From an uncultured Collinsella sp. (lineage in GTDB: Bacteria > Actinomycetota > Coriobacteriia > Coriobacteriales > Coriobacteriaceae): a DNA stretch of 6,332 nt. The stretch spans positions 1 through 6,332 of the forward strand of contig USBA01000114.1 of NCBI GenBank assembly GCA_900552735.1, read 5' to 3'. Under the pieces are notes generated by a model. The model was not told the origin of the DNA and did not search any database. It saw only the letters and a list, made by a program, of their open reading frames with translations. Within the stretch, counting starts at the first letter, position 1. Every line of letters begins with the position of its first letter. A program made the position numbers and the translations under genes. Positions 1 to 5,683 of the stretch are shown piece after piece.

Positions 1-717
1 CGGCGGCTTGGGGCTGCCGTATTCGGGCAGGATCTTGGCGGGAATCACCGCCATACACGCGGCGCTGACCGCACACATAAGACCTGCTGCCAGGCCAAGC
101 GGCGAGATATTCAGGCTGGTGGGGTCGCCGCCGGTGGCGATTAAAAAGGTTCCACCCAGAGCCAGGCCAATGCCGATGACTTCGCGAGTACGCGGCATGC
201 GGCGATCGGTCACGCAGGCGTAGCCCATGATGATAACGAGCTGCAGGCACTGGAGCACCGTCGCGGTTCCGGCGTTCGTCAGGCGCACGGCCGAAAGATA
301 GCAAAACTGGTTGAACAGCAGGCCAAAAGCGGTAAAGAGCAGCAGCTGCTTGCGATCAGCGGGCGTCGTCCAAAGCTTGACCAGGCGTGCGCGGTCGCGC
401 GTGACAACCACAGCCATAAAGAGCAGGCCGGCGAGAATCTGACGCACGCTCATAAGCCACAGCGTATCGACATGGTAGGTATCGAACAAAAAACTCGCGC
501 TGGTGCCCGAGAAGCCCCAAAACGAACCGCCCACCAGCGTAGCCAAAACGCCCGTGATCATCTTGCGCGACGACGCATCGTTAAGGCGCTCGCGCCAGGC
601 GCGACGGGTGTTGCGGCTGAGCTCGTCGGTGCCCTCGGGCACATCAATGTTCGATATATCGGTCATCGGCACCGAAGCCCCTGCGCCTTCGACCTGCTCG
701 ACACACTCTTTGCTCAT
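1..717 (-). CDS. EamA/DMT-superfamily permease, N-terminal part (3' end off the window)
   Basis: This is the first 239 codons of a membrane transporter, read on the minus strand, with no stop before base 1. After a polar N-terminal tail of about 50 residues come hydrophobic segments at about residues 53-72, 87-106, 124-143, 146-170, 180-196 and 205-229. The first carries a WGFSG element typical of EamA domains (drug/metabolite transporter superfamily), and NAGTATVLQ at 148-156 fits the TM4 region of that family. Members are usually about 300 residues with ten transmembrane helices, so roughly the last third is missing here. The family exports or imports small metabolites; substrate cannot be told from this sequence. 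The ATG at 715-717 is chosen because a GGGGGAG ribosome-binding site lies 4 bases upstream. The 40-50 residue charged cytoplasmic leader is longer than in many relatives, and an internal ATG (residue 18) is a possible alternative start. The family call is firm, the substrate is unknown. Confidence 0.85.
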   Translation of the reverse strand, partial: MSKECVEQVEGAGASVPMTDISNIDVPEGTDELSRNTRRAWRERLNDASSRKMITGVLATLVGGSFWGFSGTSASFLFDTYHVDTLWLMSVRQILAGLLFMAVVVTRDRARLVKLWTTPADRKQLLLFTAFGLLFNQFCYLSAVRLTNAGTATVLQCLQLVIIMGYACVTDRRMPRTREVIGIGLALGGTFLIATGGDPTSLNISPLGLAAGLMCAVSAACMAVIPAKILPEYGSPKPP

Positions 718-948
718 TCCACTCCCCCGAAACAGCCTGGAAACAATTCGGCTTACCTTACCACGGCGAAGTCACCAGCTGGAGGCTTGTCCGCTTATCG
801 GTAGGACAATTCCGCAGGCGTCTTTCCATAGCTCGATACCGCAATGGCCTTGCATTATGCGACAGCCAAATCGCGGCAGCAGGCACTTTTGAGATGGATA
901 TGACAAAGCCCCCGAATTCCACAATGTAAGCGATTTTTAAAAATGTTC
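718..948. other. Intergenic region between the transporter and the tRNA-Val promoter
   Basis: This stretch separates the minus-strand transporter from the plus-strand tRNA. It should contain the transporter promoter, but I see no convincing -35/-10 pair on the minus strand; the best -10-like string is TAAGGT with no matching -35. Short open frames cross it on both strands, but none has a ribosome-binding site or recognisable protein character. It becomes AT-rich near 925-948, just upstream of the tRNA promoter. No riboswitch or repeat is evident. Confidence 0.4.
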
Positions 949-977
949 TTGCCACCGAGTTCAGGCTCCGTTATATT
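949..977 (+). promoter_or_regulatory. Predicted sigma-70-type promoter of tRNA-Val
   Basis: TTGCCA (949-954) and TATATT (972-977) are separated by exactly 17 bases, close to the housekeeping consensus. Transcription would start near 984 and give a precursor with about 23 bases 5' of the mature tRNA. A second -10-like string, TACCCT at 996-1001, lies closer to the gene but has no -35 partner at the right distance. Confidence 0.7.
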
Positions 978-1006
978 ATCCCTTGCGCGCTTGCGTACCC
1001 TTGATC

Positions 1007-1081
1007 GGGCGTTTAGCTCAGGGGGAGAGCGCTTCCCTGACACGGAAGAGGTCAGAAGTTCAAATCTTCTAACGCCCACCA
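1007..1081 (+). tRNA. tRNA-Val (anticodon GAC), CCA encoded
   Basis: The cloverleaf is complete. The acceptor stem GGGCGTT (1007-1013) pairs perfectly with AACGCCC (1071-1077). The D stem is GCTC (1016-1019) with GAGC (1027-1030). The anticodon stem CTTCC (1032-1036) pairs with GGAAG (1044-1048). The anticodon loop CTGACAC has GAC at 1039-1041, reading GUC (and GUU) valine codons. The T stem AGAAG/CTTCT (1054-1058/1066-1070) encloses TTCAAAT, with discriminator A at 1078 and CCA at 1079-1081. The variable loop is short (5 bases), so this is a class I tRNA. It appears to be a single-gene transcription unit, with its own promoter upstream and an intrinsic terminator starting 9 bases downstream. 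No second copy of its 3' end is present in the window, so there is no sign of an integrase-generated att duplication here. Confidence 0.97.
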
Positions 1082-1089
1082 AATGTTCG

Positions 1090-1126
1090 CAGCTCAGAGG
1101 CTATGTCCTCTGGGCTGTTTTGTTTT
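1090..1126 (+). terminator. Intrinsic terminator of tRNA-Val
   Basis: An 11-bp stem, CAGCTCAGAGG (1090-1100) with CCTCTGGGCTG (1107-1117), contains a single G-T wobble and a 6-base loop. It is followed at once by TTTTGTTTT (1118-1126). The position, 9 bases after the CCA, fits termination of the tRNA transcript and insulates it from the next gene. Confidence 0.93.
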
Positions 1127-1266
1127 ATGTCGCCAAATCCGCCGGCAGTTCCAACCGCCCAACTGGCCAAAAGCCGACCATCTACTTGCCGATCTATCCA
1201 TCGGCATAACCAATCAGTCCGCACCGCAACTTCTCAGCAAAACGCCGCGATGTCTGCGCCCTGCGG

Positions 1267-1272
1267 TATCCT
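1267..1272 (+). promoter_or_regulatory. Weak candidate -10 box for the DUF5710-like gene
   Basis: TATCCT lies 35 bases before the start codon at 1308 and would place the RNA start near 1279. No acceptable -35 is found 16-18 bases upstream, so this is only a candidate. The same TAnCCTTGA-like string occurs upstream of tRNA-Val and of the methyltransferase gene. Confidence 0.3.
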
Positions 1273-1307
1273 TGAGCCACTTGCACCTGCAGCACCAAGG
1301 AGCCGCC

Positions 1308-1994
1308 ATGCGCACCGAGCTCGATGTCCCCTTTTCGCACAAAGAAGAAGCCAAGGCGCTGGGCGCCAAATGGGACCGGACCAAGAAGATCTGGTATGTG
1401 CCCAGCGGCGTCAACCCAGAGCCCTTTGCCGAGTGGCTGCCCGGTGTTGACCGATCCGACCCCTCAGCGCCGTATATATATCTAGTACTGGGCAAGCGCG
1501 AGTGCTGGAAGTGTCACAAAGAGACCTCGGTCGCGGCCTTCGGCATTCCCTATCGAACCGATAACGACGAGAGCATCGCCATCGCGCACGCGCCCAACGA
1601 AGCTGGGCACATTGCCATCGACACGGCCAACGCCAACGCACTCGCCATCGTGCCCGCTCTTGGCTGCGTGCCGGGCGAGATCCGCGACTACCTTCATAAG
1701 CGCTGCGGCTACAAGCCCGTAGGCGCGCGAGCCTCCAAAGCCCCGTCGCTCGGCAACACGTGCACCAGTTGCGACGCGCTGCAAGGCAGTCGCTATCTGT
1801 TCGAGGAGCCCTCGTCCCCGTTTGCCCTCACTGCCATCAACAAGCTGCCGGCACTGGAGTTTGTGCGCGTCGAGGTTGCCGGCGTCTTTGGCGTCCCGGC
1901 CACGCGCACCGACTTTGACCAGGCGCTCTTTACCTGGGCACGCGACCATCACGCCGAGTTCCATAAGCAGCTTGGTGAGGGGATTTATTTGTAG
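1308..1994 (+). CDS. DUF5710-like domain protein with two CxxC pairs, 228 aa
   Basis: The N-terminal 35 residues (L5-x-VPF, then KEEAKALGAKWD at 12-23 and WYVP at 29-32) match the pattern of the DUF5710 domain, a small module seen alone or attached to primase-like and plasmid or phage proteins; its function is not established. The rest contains CWKC (66-69) and CTSC (152-155), which could together form a zinc-ribbon-like metal site; that is inference. The 80 residues between them are mixed alpha/beta and unrecognised. The C-terminal part has no motif I can name. No signal peptide or membrane segment is seen, so it is probably cytosolic. The frame is open back to 1083, but ATG 1308 is chosen for its AAGGAG ribosome-binding site at 1297-1302 with 5-base spacing and because conserved sequence begins there. 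It lies downstream of the tRNA terminator and ends 55 bases from the convergent endonuclease gene; no clear terminator separates them. Confidence 0.8.
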   Translation: MRTELDVPFSHKEEAKALGAKWDRTKKIWYVPSGVNPEPFAEWLPGVDRSDPSAPYIYLVLGKRECWKCHKETSVAAFGIPYRTDNDESIAIAHAPNEAGHIAIDTANANALAIVPALGCVPGEIRDYLHKRCGYKPVGARASKAPSLGNTCTSCDALQGSRYLFEEPSSPFALTAINKLPALEFVRVEVAGVFGVPATRTDFDQALFTWARDHHAEFHKQLGEGIYL

Positions 1995-2049
1995 GGGCAA
2001 CATCGAGGTATCGAGGAGCAGGGGTTGATTGTTAAATAATCTCGAAACG

Positions 2050-3555
2050 CTACAGCCCCAGAATATGCTCCAGGTAGCCCTTGTTGAACCAGAACGATTG
2101 CTTCGTCATCCAGCGCCCGTCGGGCAGTTCGTAAGCATTCCTTGCGATGTCACCGATCTCTGTTCCATCGGCAAACTTGTAAGCCGCTTTTGACGTATGC
2201 GGGCGAACGTGAACAATTGGATTGTCCGCCATACCGGGCAGATTGTTGGTCACCTTGAGCTTTCCACTCGCGTCCCGATACGGACTGAGCTTAACGCCCT
2301 CACGAATTACCTTGCGAGTCTCATCCCAGCAGGCCTTTGCGGGGCCCTCGATTTCGTTTGCCGGCATTGCCCAGAATAGGCAGCGGTCAAGACGCCACTC
2401 CCCCTCGTGGTCCTCACGGAACACGACAAAGAAGAAACGGTTGGTCTCAAGGCGCGCACGGAAGGATGACGTTTCCCAATCCTCATTGATTAGCTGCTTA
2501 AACTCAAACGGAGGGAAAGACATTGCCTGCTCGATGTGTCCCCTCTTATTAACGCGACAAACGCGGACGTTAATCCCAGCCTTAACGAACTCCTCGGCAG
2601 CATTGCTTTTAATTCCGAGCATTCGATAAACGAGTGTCGTCCATTGCGCCTTGTTTCCCGTGTATTCCAGGCCGTACTGCTCTGCAATCTGGCGATCAGT
2701 TTCACCATAGTGGCGCTCGATAAGCGCAGTAACGTAGCTTTCGAAATCAATGGACTTGTCGCCGGCCTGGACGATACTCTCGCCAATGCGCGGAGCACCG
2801 AGAACATAGGTATGAAGCACATAGTCCATGTACGAGCGCTTGAGTGAGAAGGCACGACGCTTCGCGCGACGGTGCTCGATCTCGCCCGTATCGGTGTTGA
2901 AGTACTCGTAATACTGGTCAACCCACATCGTCGCTTCGGTTGCGCCCTTTGTGCAGGCGCCCAAGTAGGTGGTCATGCCCTCCGACAGCTCGTCCGCGCG
3001 ACCATCCTGAATGTACGAAATGATCTTCTCGTAGTCGGCGCGAATGATCTTCATATCCTCTTCGGGCAGACGAACCATGACTGCACGCTCAATGCGCTGG
3101 TCGTATTTGTCGATGGAGCGGTCACGGCCGTAGTAAATCAGCAGGATATTGCTGAGCTTGGTCTTGAGATGCGAGCTGTCGTAGTCGAGCGAAACGGGAC
3201 GGTCGTAGGGAATCATCGTCAAGACAAGACGCTCGCCGGCAGACTTGCGACCATCCTTGAGCACGTCGAAGCATGTTGCCTTGAGTTCCACACCCGCCTC
3301 GGGAAAGTCCGGCCGATCATCGCTGTTGGCCTTGTAGCCAAAGTAACGCTCCTCGATCAGGGTTCCCATACCGCCCTTGTACTTCTTAGACCCAAAGTCC
3401 TTGGGCGCACTCTCCCCCTCCGGCGCAATGCCGAGCTCGAGAATATCGCGAAACGTCATCCCGTCGAGATTGGCAGCATACCGCTCGATGCTTGAGGGGT
3501 CAGAAAAATCAGTATCGTCAAGCATGCGCTTGAAATCGAGGTGCTTCTTGGACAT
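2050..3555 (-). CDS. Sau3AI/MutH-family type II restriction endonuclease, 501 aa, predicted GATC-specific
   Basis: This is the restriction half of the R-M pair; it should cleave unmodified DNA, by family analogy at GATC. The N-terminal domain has the MutH/Sau3AI active-site layout: a helix with E68/E69 after KGGMGTLIE, then D83 and the E90-L-K92 pair in DFPEAGVELKAT, matching the D...ExK metal site of MutH (D70, E77, K79). The C-terminal part (about 340-501) resembles the second, non-catalytic MutH-like domain of Sau3AI, including HVRPH (449-453) and the MTKQSFWFN region (483-491). At 501 residues it is close to Sau3AI itself (489). Start ATG 3555 is preferred over an upstream extension to 3651 because AGAGGA lies 6 bases before it and the extension is unlike the family and would run into the spacer repeat. 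The gene is intact and divergent from its methyltransferase. Parts look less GC-rich than the flanking genes, consistent with transfer. The exact target and cut position are inferred. Confidence 0.9.
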   Translation of the reverse strand: MSKKHLDFKRMLDDTDFSDPSSIERYAANLDGMTFRDILELGIAPEGESAPKDFGSKKYKGGMGTLIEERYFGYKANSDDRPDFPEAGVELKATCFDVLKDGRKSAGERLVLTMIPYDRPVSLDYDSSHLKTKLSNILLIYYGRDRSIDKYDQRIERAVMVRLPEEDMKIIRADYEKIISYIQDGRADELSEGMTTYLGACTKGATEATMWVDQYYEYFNTDTGEIEHRRAKRRAFSLKRSYMDYVLHTYVLGAPRIGESIVQAGDKSIDFESYVTALIERHYGETDRQIAEQYGLEYTGNKAQWTTLVYRMLGIKSNAAEEFVKAGINVRVCRVNKRGHIEQAMSFPPFEFKQLINEDWETSSFRARLETNRFFFVVFREDHEGEWRLDRCLFWAMPANEIEGPAKACWDETRKVIREGVKLSPYRDASGKLKVTNNLPGMADNPIVHVRPHTSKAAYKFADGTEIGDIARNAYELPDGRWMTKQSFWFNKGYLEHILGL

Positions 3556-3592
3556 GGCAAATCCTCTCGAAATAAGACATGATCTAATACGT

Positions 3593-3598
3593 ATGCTA
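3593..3598 (-). promoter_or_regulatory. Candidate -10 box for the endonuclease gene
   Basis: Read on the minus strand this is TAGCAT, 38 bases upstream of the endonuclease start codon. It would place the RNA start near 3586, almost on a GATC at 3581-3584. The best -35-like string, TTCACG, is about 19 bases away, so the assignment is tentative. The outer arm of the spacer inverted repeat would then lie between the -10 and -35 positions. Confidence 0.3.
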
Positions 3599-3603
3599 CT
3601 GTA

Positions 3604-3659
3604 AATTCGGGTTATACCGTGAAGATCCCCTAAGGGATCTTCCATTTGCAACCCGATTT
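3604..3659. repeat. Two-tier concentric inverted repeat in the R-M divergent promoter region
   Basis: The inner arms GAAGATCCC (3621-3629) and GGGATCTTC (3634-3642) are a perfect 9-bp inverted repeat around CTAA. The outer arms AATTCGGGTT (3604-3613) and AACCCGATTT (3650-3659) match at 9 of 10 positions. Both pairs are centred on exactly 3631.5. Each inner arm contains one GATC. There is no T-run on either side, so it does not look like an intrinsic terminator. Its place between the two divergent start codons suggests an operator for a dimeric regulator or a methylation-sensitive control element; a leader-RNA hairpin is the alternative. The symmetry is seen directly, the function is inferred. 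Confidence 0.75.
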
Positions 3660-3662
3660 CTG

Positions 3663-3668
3663 TACCCT
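3663..3668 (+). promoter_or_regulatory. Candidate -10 box for the methyltransferase gene
   Basis: TACCCT lies 36 bases before the ATG at 3705 and would start RNA near 3674, leaving a leader that contains the GGGGGAG ribosome-binding site. The hexamer 17 bases upstream (TTCCAT, 3640-3645) is a poor -35 and overlaps the inner arm of the inverted repeat. A GATC at 3670-3673 directly follows the -10 box. This is tentative. Confidence 0.35.
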
Positions 3669-3704
3669 TGATCTTTGCATTTGCAGCGATTTGGGGGAGT
3701 GAGT

Positions 3705-4967
3705 ATGTCAGAGGTCAAAATCGCTGAGCTTTTTGCTGGCGTCGGCGGATTTCGTTTGGGCCTCGAAGGCTACGCTGACCCTCGTTATCCAGATTTCTAC
3801 ATGAAGCCCGCCGGACCCTTTCGCACCATTTGGGCCAACCAGTGGGAACCGCCCGGAACCAAGGCCCGTCAGTTCGCGGCACGTTGCTATATGGACCGCT
3901 TTGGCGAGGATTCCGTAGTCAACGAAGATATCAATAAAGTCTTGGAGCAGGCTGAAGCCAGCGAGATTGAAATCCCCGACGTTGACATGGTCGTTGGCGG
4001 CTTCCCTTGCCAGGATTACTCTGTCGCACGTCCGCTTAATCAGGCACACGGCATCGAGGGCAAGAAGGGTGTCCTTTGGTGGGACATTTACCACTTCCTC
4101 GAGATGAAGAAGCCGCGCTTCGGTCTCTTTGAGAACGTTGACCGTCTGCTCAAGTCGCCCGCATCCCAGCGCGGTCGCGACTTCGCGATCATCCTAAGCT
4201 GCCTCGCCGACCTCGATTACACGGTCGAATGGCGCGTGGTCAACTCAGCAGAATACGGTTTCCCCCAGCGCCGCAAACGCGTTTACATCTTCTGCGAGAA
4301 AAACGCCAGCGAGGTGGACCTTGTTGATCGCATGCACAACGGCGTTATGGCGAAGGCCTTCCCTGCCATCTACCCTGACGAAATGGCGGAACTCGATGTC
4401 CTGCCCGATCCTTACGAGAACTCGACTCGCTTTGGCGTTGGTCAAAAGACCTCGCAGTTTAAGAATGCCGGCGTCATGCAGGGCTGCCACATTCTGACCT
4501 GCGACTTCGCCGAGGACTATCACGGCGAGCGCCGCGTACTTGGCGATGTGCTTGTCGACGAGGCGAATGTTCCGGAGCAGTTCTACATCTCTGACGAAAA
4601 GCTCCCCGACTGGCGCTACCTTAAGGGCAGCAAGCGCGAGGAGCGCACCAACAAAAAGACGGGCTTTACGTACATGTATTCCGAGGGTGCCATGAGCTTC
4701 CCGGATGCCACCGATAAACCGAGCCGCACCATCCTCACGGGCGAAGGCGGCACGGGCGCCAGCCGCTTCAAGCATGTTATCGAGTGTCCCGACGGCCGAT
4801 TCCGCCGCCTCGTTCCCGACGAGCTCGATCAGCTCCAGGGATTCCCCAAGGGCTGGACGGATACTGGTATGACCGACGGCCATCGAGCTTTCTGCATGGG
4901 CAACGCGCTCGTCACCGGCGTGCCCCATCGCATTGGCGAAGCTATGGTCGAAGTGTACGGCCTCTAA
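3705..4967 (+). CDS. DNA (cytosine-5-)-methyltransferase, Sau3AI-type modification enzyme, 420 aa
   Basis: The enzyme transfers a methyl group from S-adenosylmethionine to C5 of cytosine and protects host DNA from the divergent endonuclease; GATC is the predicted site by partner and family. The conserved m5C motifs are in order: motif I AELFAGVGGF (7-16, cofactor loop), motif IV GGFPCQ (98-103) with catalytic C102, motif VI ENV (143-145), motif VIII QRRKR (188-192), a motif IX-like region (RRLVPDELDQLQGFP, 367-381), and motif X GNALV (399-403). The variable target-recognition region lies at about 200-365. Length matches M.Sau3AI (412 aa). ATG 3705 is chosen over in-frame 3675 because GGGGGAG (3693-3699) precedes it by 5 bases and motif I then starts at the usual place. 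With only six residues before motif I there is no N-terminal helix-turn-helix, so direct autorepression as in M.EcoRII or M.SsoII is unlikely. The gene is intact and is closed by a terminator at 4980-5012. Confidence 0.95.
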   Translation: MSEVKIAELFAGVGGFRLGLEGYADPRYPDFYMKPAGPFRTIWANQWEPPGTKARQFAARCYMDRFGEDSVVNEDINKVLEQAEASEIEIPDVDMVVGGFPCQDYSVARPLNQAHGIEGKKGVLWWDIYHFLEMKKPRFGLFENVDRLLKSPASQRGRDFAIILSCLADLDYTVEWRVVNSAEYGFPQRRKRVYIFCEKNASEVDLVDRMHNGVMAKAFPAIYPDEMAELDVLPDPYENSTRFGVGQKTSQFKNAGVMQGCHILTCDFAEDYHGERRVLGDVLVDEANVPEQFYISDEKLPDWRYLKGSKREERTNKKTGFTYMYSEGAMSFPDATDKPSRTILTGEGGTGASRFKHVIECPDGRFRRLVPDELDQLQGFPKGWTDTGMTDGHRAFCMGNALVTGVPHRIGEAMVEVYGL

Positions 4968-4979
4968 GGCAAGCAATCC

Positions 4980-5012
4980 GGAGCCGGCAGTCACGCTGTC
5001 GACTCCATTTTT
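4980..5012 (+). terminator. Intrinsic terminator after the methyltransferase gene
   Basis: GGAGCCGGCAG (4980-4990) pairs with CTGTCGACTCC (4996-5006) across a TCACG loop, an 11-bp stem with one C-A mismatch and one G-T wobble. It is followed by ATTTTT. It begins 13 bases after the methyltransferase stop codon and separates the R-M module from the next gene. Confidence 0.8.
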
Positions 5013-5028
5013 CCACCCCACTCCCCTG

Positions 5029-5034
5029 TATACT
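5029..5034 (+). promoter_or_regulatory. Predicted -10 box for the 163-aa protein gene
   Basis: TATACT is a near-consensus -10 lying 57 bases before the ATG at 5092. The expected -35 position (around 5006-5011) falls in the T-run of the preceding terminator and has no good match to TTGACA. The position between terminator and gene supports it as the promoter of a separate transcription unit. Confidence 0.5.
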
Positions 5035-5091
5035 GATGTAGCACGTGTTTCGTCCGGGCCTGTTGGGCCGGATTGTTCATGGGAGGGTCTT

Positions 5092-5583
5092 ATGGCTGCT
5101 TCGAATCCGCCTAAGGGGAGCGTTTCTTCTTCGTCCATCAAGCCGGTTACGCGCAAGGCCGTGCGTTGCCAGCGCGAGGTCGCTTGGCTTGTCACGCAGG
5201 CGGCGGGCAGGCTTGTGGCGACCACTCAGGACGTCAATGCGCCTACGCCGAGCTTTGTGTTAGCGGCGGCGCTGGATTTTGTGCGCCAATTGGAGCTTGC
5301 CGCACAGGATGCCAGCGGCCACCTCGACTACCAGAATGTTATGGCGCCCGACCTGCAAACGTTCTGCCACATGGCCAAGTTGCCCGCCGCGCCCAATGCG
5401 CTTTCGGACGCAGGCTACATGTTTACGCTTTCGGGCGCGGACCTTATCCGCGACATCTATGCATACTGCAGCGAGCTCGCCGAGCGCCATGTCTTTGACG
5501 CGGCTGAAGTCAAACCGGGATATGTCATCAAGCTGGTTCTTAGGCTGTTCTTGATGGACGGGTTCGCGGCCATGCCGGCGTAA
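5092..5583 (+). CDS. Unrecognised 163-aa cytosolic protein
   Basis: I do not recognise the family. The first 25 residues are polar and basic (serine run at 12-15, then KPVTRKAVR), followed by a mostly helical sequence: about 23-44, 53-73 (SFVLAAALDFVRQLELAAQ), 86-97, 115-134 (ADLIRDIYAYCSELAERH) and 143-160 (GYVIKLVLRLFLMDGF). No signal peptide is seen. The last helix is hydrophobic but short and contains charges, so a membrane anchor is not supported. Two isolated cysteines (92, 126), plus C26, form no metal motif. The frame is open back to 4933, but ATG 5092 has GGGAGG at 5081-5086 with 5-base spacing, and upstream in-frame sequence would overlap the methyltransferase and its terminator. 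Its GC-rich, codon-regular composition makes it a believable gene. It appears to have its own promoter and is probably not part of the R-M operon. Confidence 0.75.
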   Translation: MAASNPPKGSVSSSSIKPVTRKAVRCQREVAWLVTQAAGRLVATTQDVNAPTPSFVLAAALDFVRQLELAAQDASGHLDYQNVMAPDLQTFCHMAKLPAAPNALSDAGYMFTLSGADLIRDIYAYCSELAERHVFDAAEVKPGYVIKLVLRLFLMDGFAAMPA

Positions 5584-5635
5584 GCCGAGTCTTTAGCATC
5601 ACCGTCAACTGGGCAACAACCGCTTAACCTTAGTG

Positions 5636-5667
5636 GGCGCCAATCGAGAGTCGATTATTGGGTCGCC
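5636..5667. repeat. Imperfect inverted repeat between convergent genes
   Basis: GGCGCCAATCGA (5636-5647) and TCGATTATTGGGTCGCC (5651-5667) can form a hairpin with a 3-base GAG loop and small bulges. It lies between the ends of the convergent 163-aa gene and the ATP-binding gene. Neither strand shows a following T-run, so if it terminates transcription it is not a classical intrinsic terminator. Confidence 0.35.
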
Positions 5668-5683
5668 TCGTCCGCTAACGCAT

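Noticed and set aside
472..955. Several short open frames over the transporter start and the adjacent intergenic region
   Set aside because: They overlap the transporter reading frame or lack ribosome-binding sites, and their translations look like random high-GC sequence.
1007..1081. tRNA-Val as an integration site for a genomic island
   Set aside because: No copy of the tRNA 3' end is repeated in the window and no integrase gene is seen; a terminator and another gene separate it from the R-M module.
943..1209. Open frame running through the tRNA gene
   Set aside because: It overlaps a perfect tRNA-Val and its terminator and has no protein-like character.
2002..2016. Tandem ATCGAGG repeat after the DUF5710-like gene
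   Set aside because: Two 7-base units separated by one base are too short to mean anything, and they form no hairpin or terminator.
2872..3495. Open frame of 207 codons on the plus strand inside the endonuclease gene
   Set aside because: Antisense shadow of the Sau3AI-like coding sequence, with no ribosome-binding site or recognisable domain.
3621..3642. Inner palindrome as an intrinsic terminator
   Set aside because: No T-run follows on either strand, and it lies between divergent gene starts where a terminator would have no transcript to end.
4245..5225. Long open frame (326 codons) on the minus strand opposite the methyltransferase
   Set aside because: It lies antisense to a gene with unmistakable catalytic motifs, has no family character, and is explained by GC-rich codon usage leaving few stops on the other strand.
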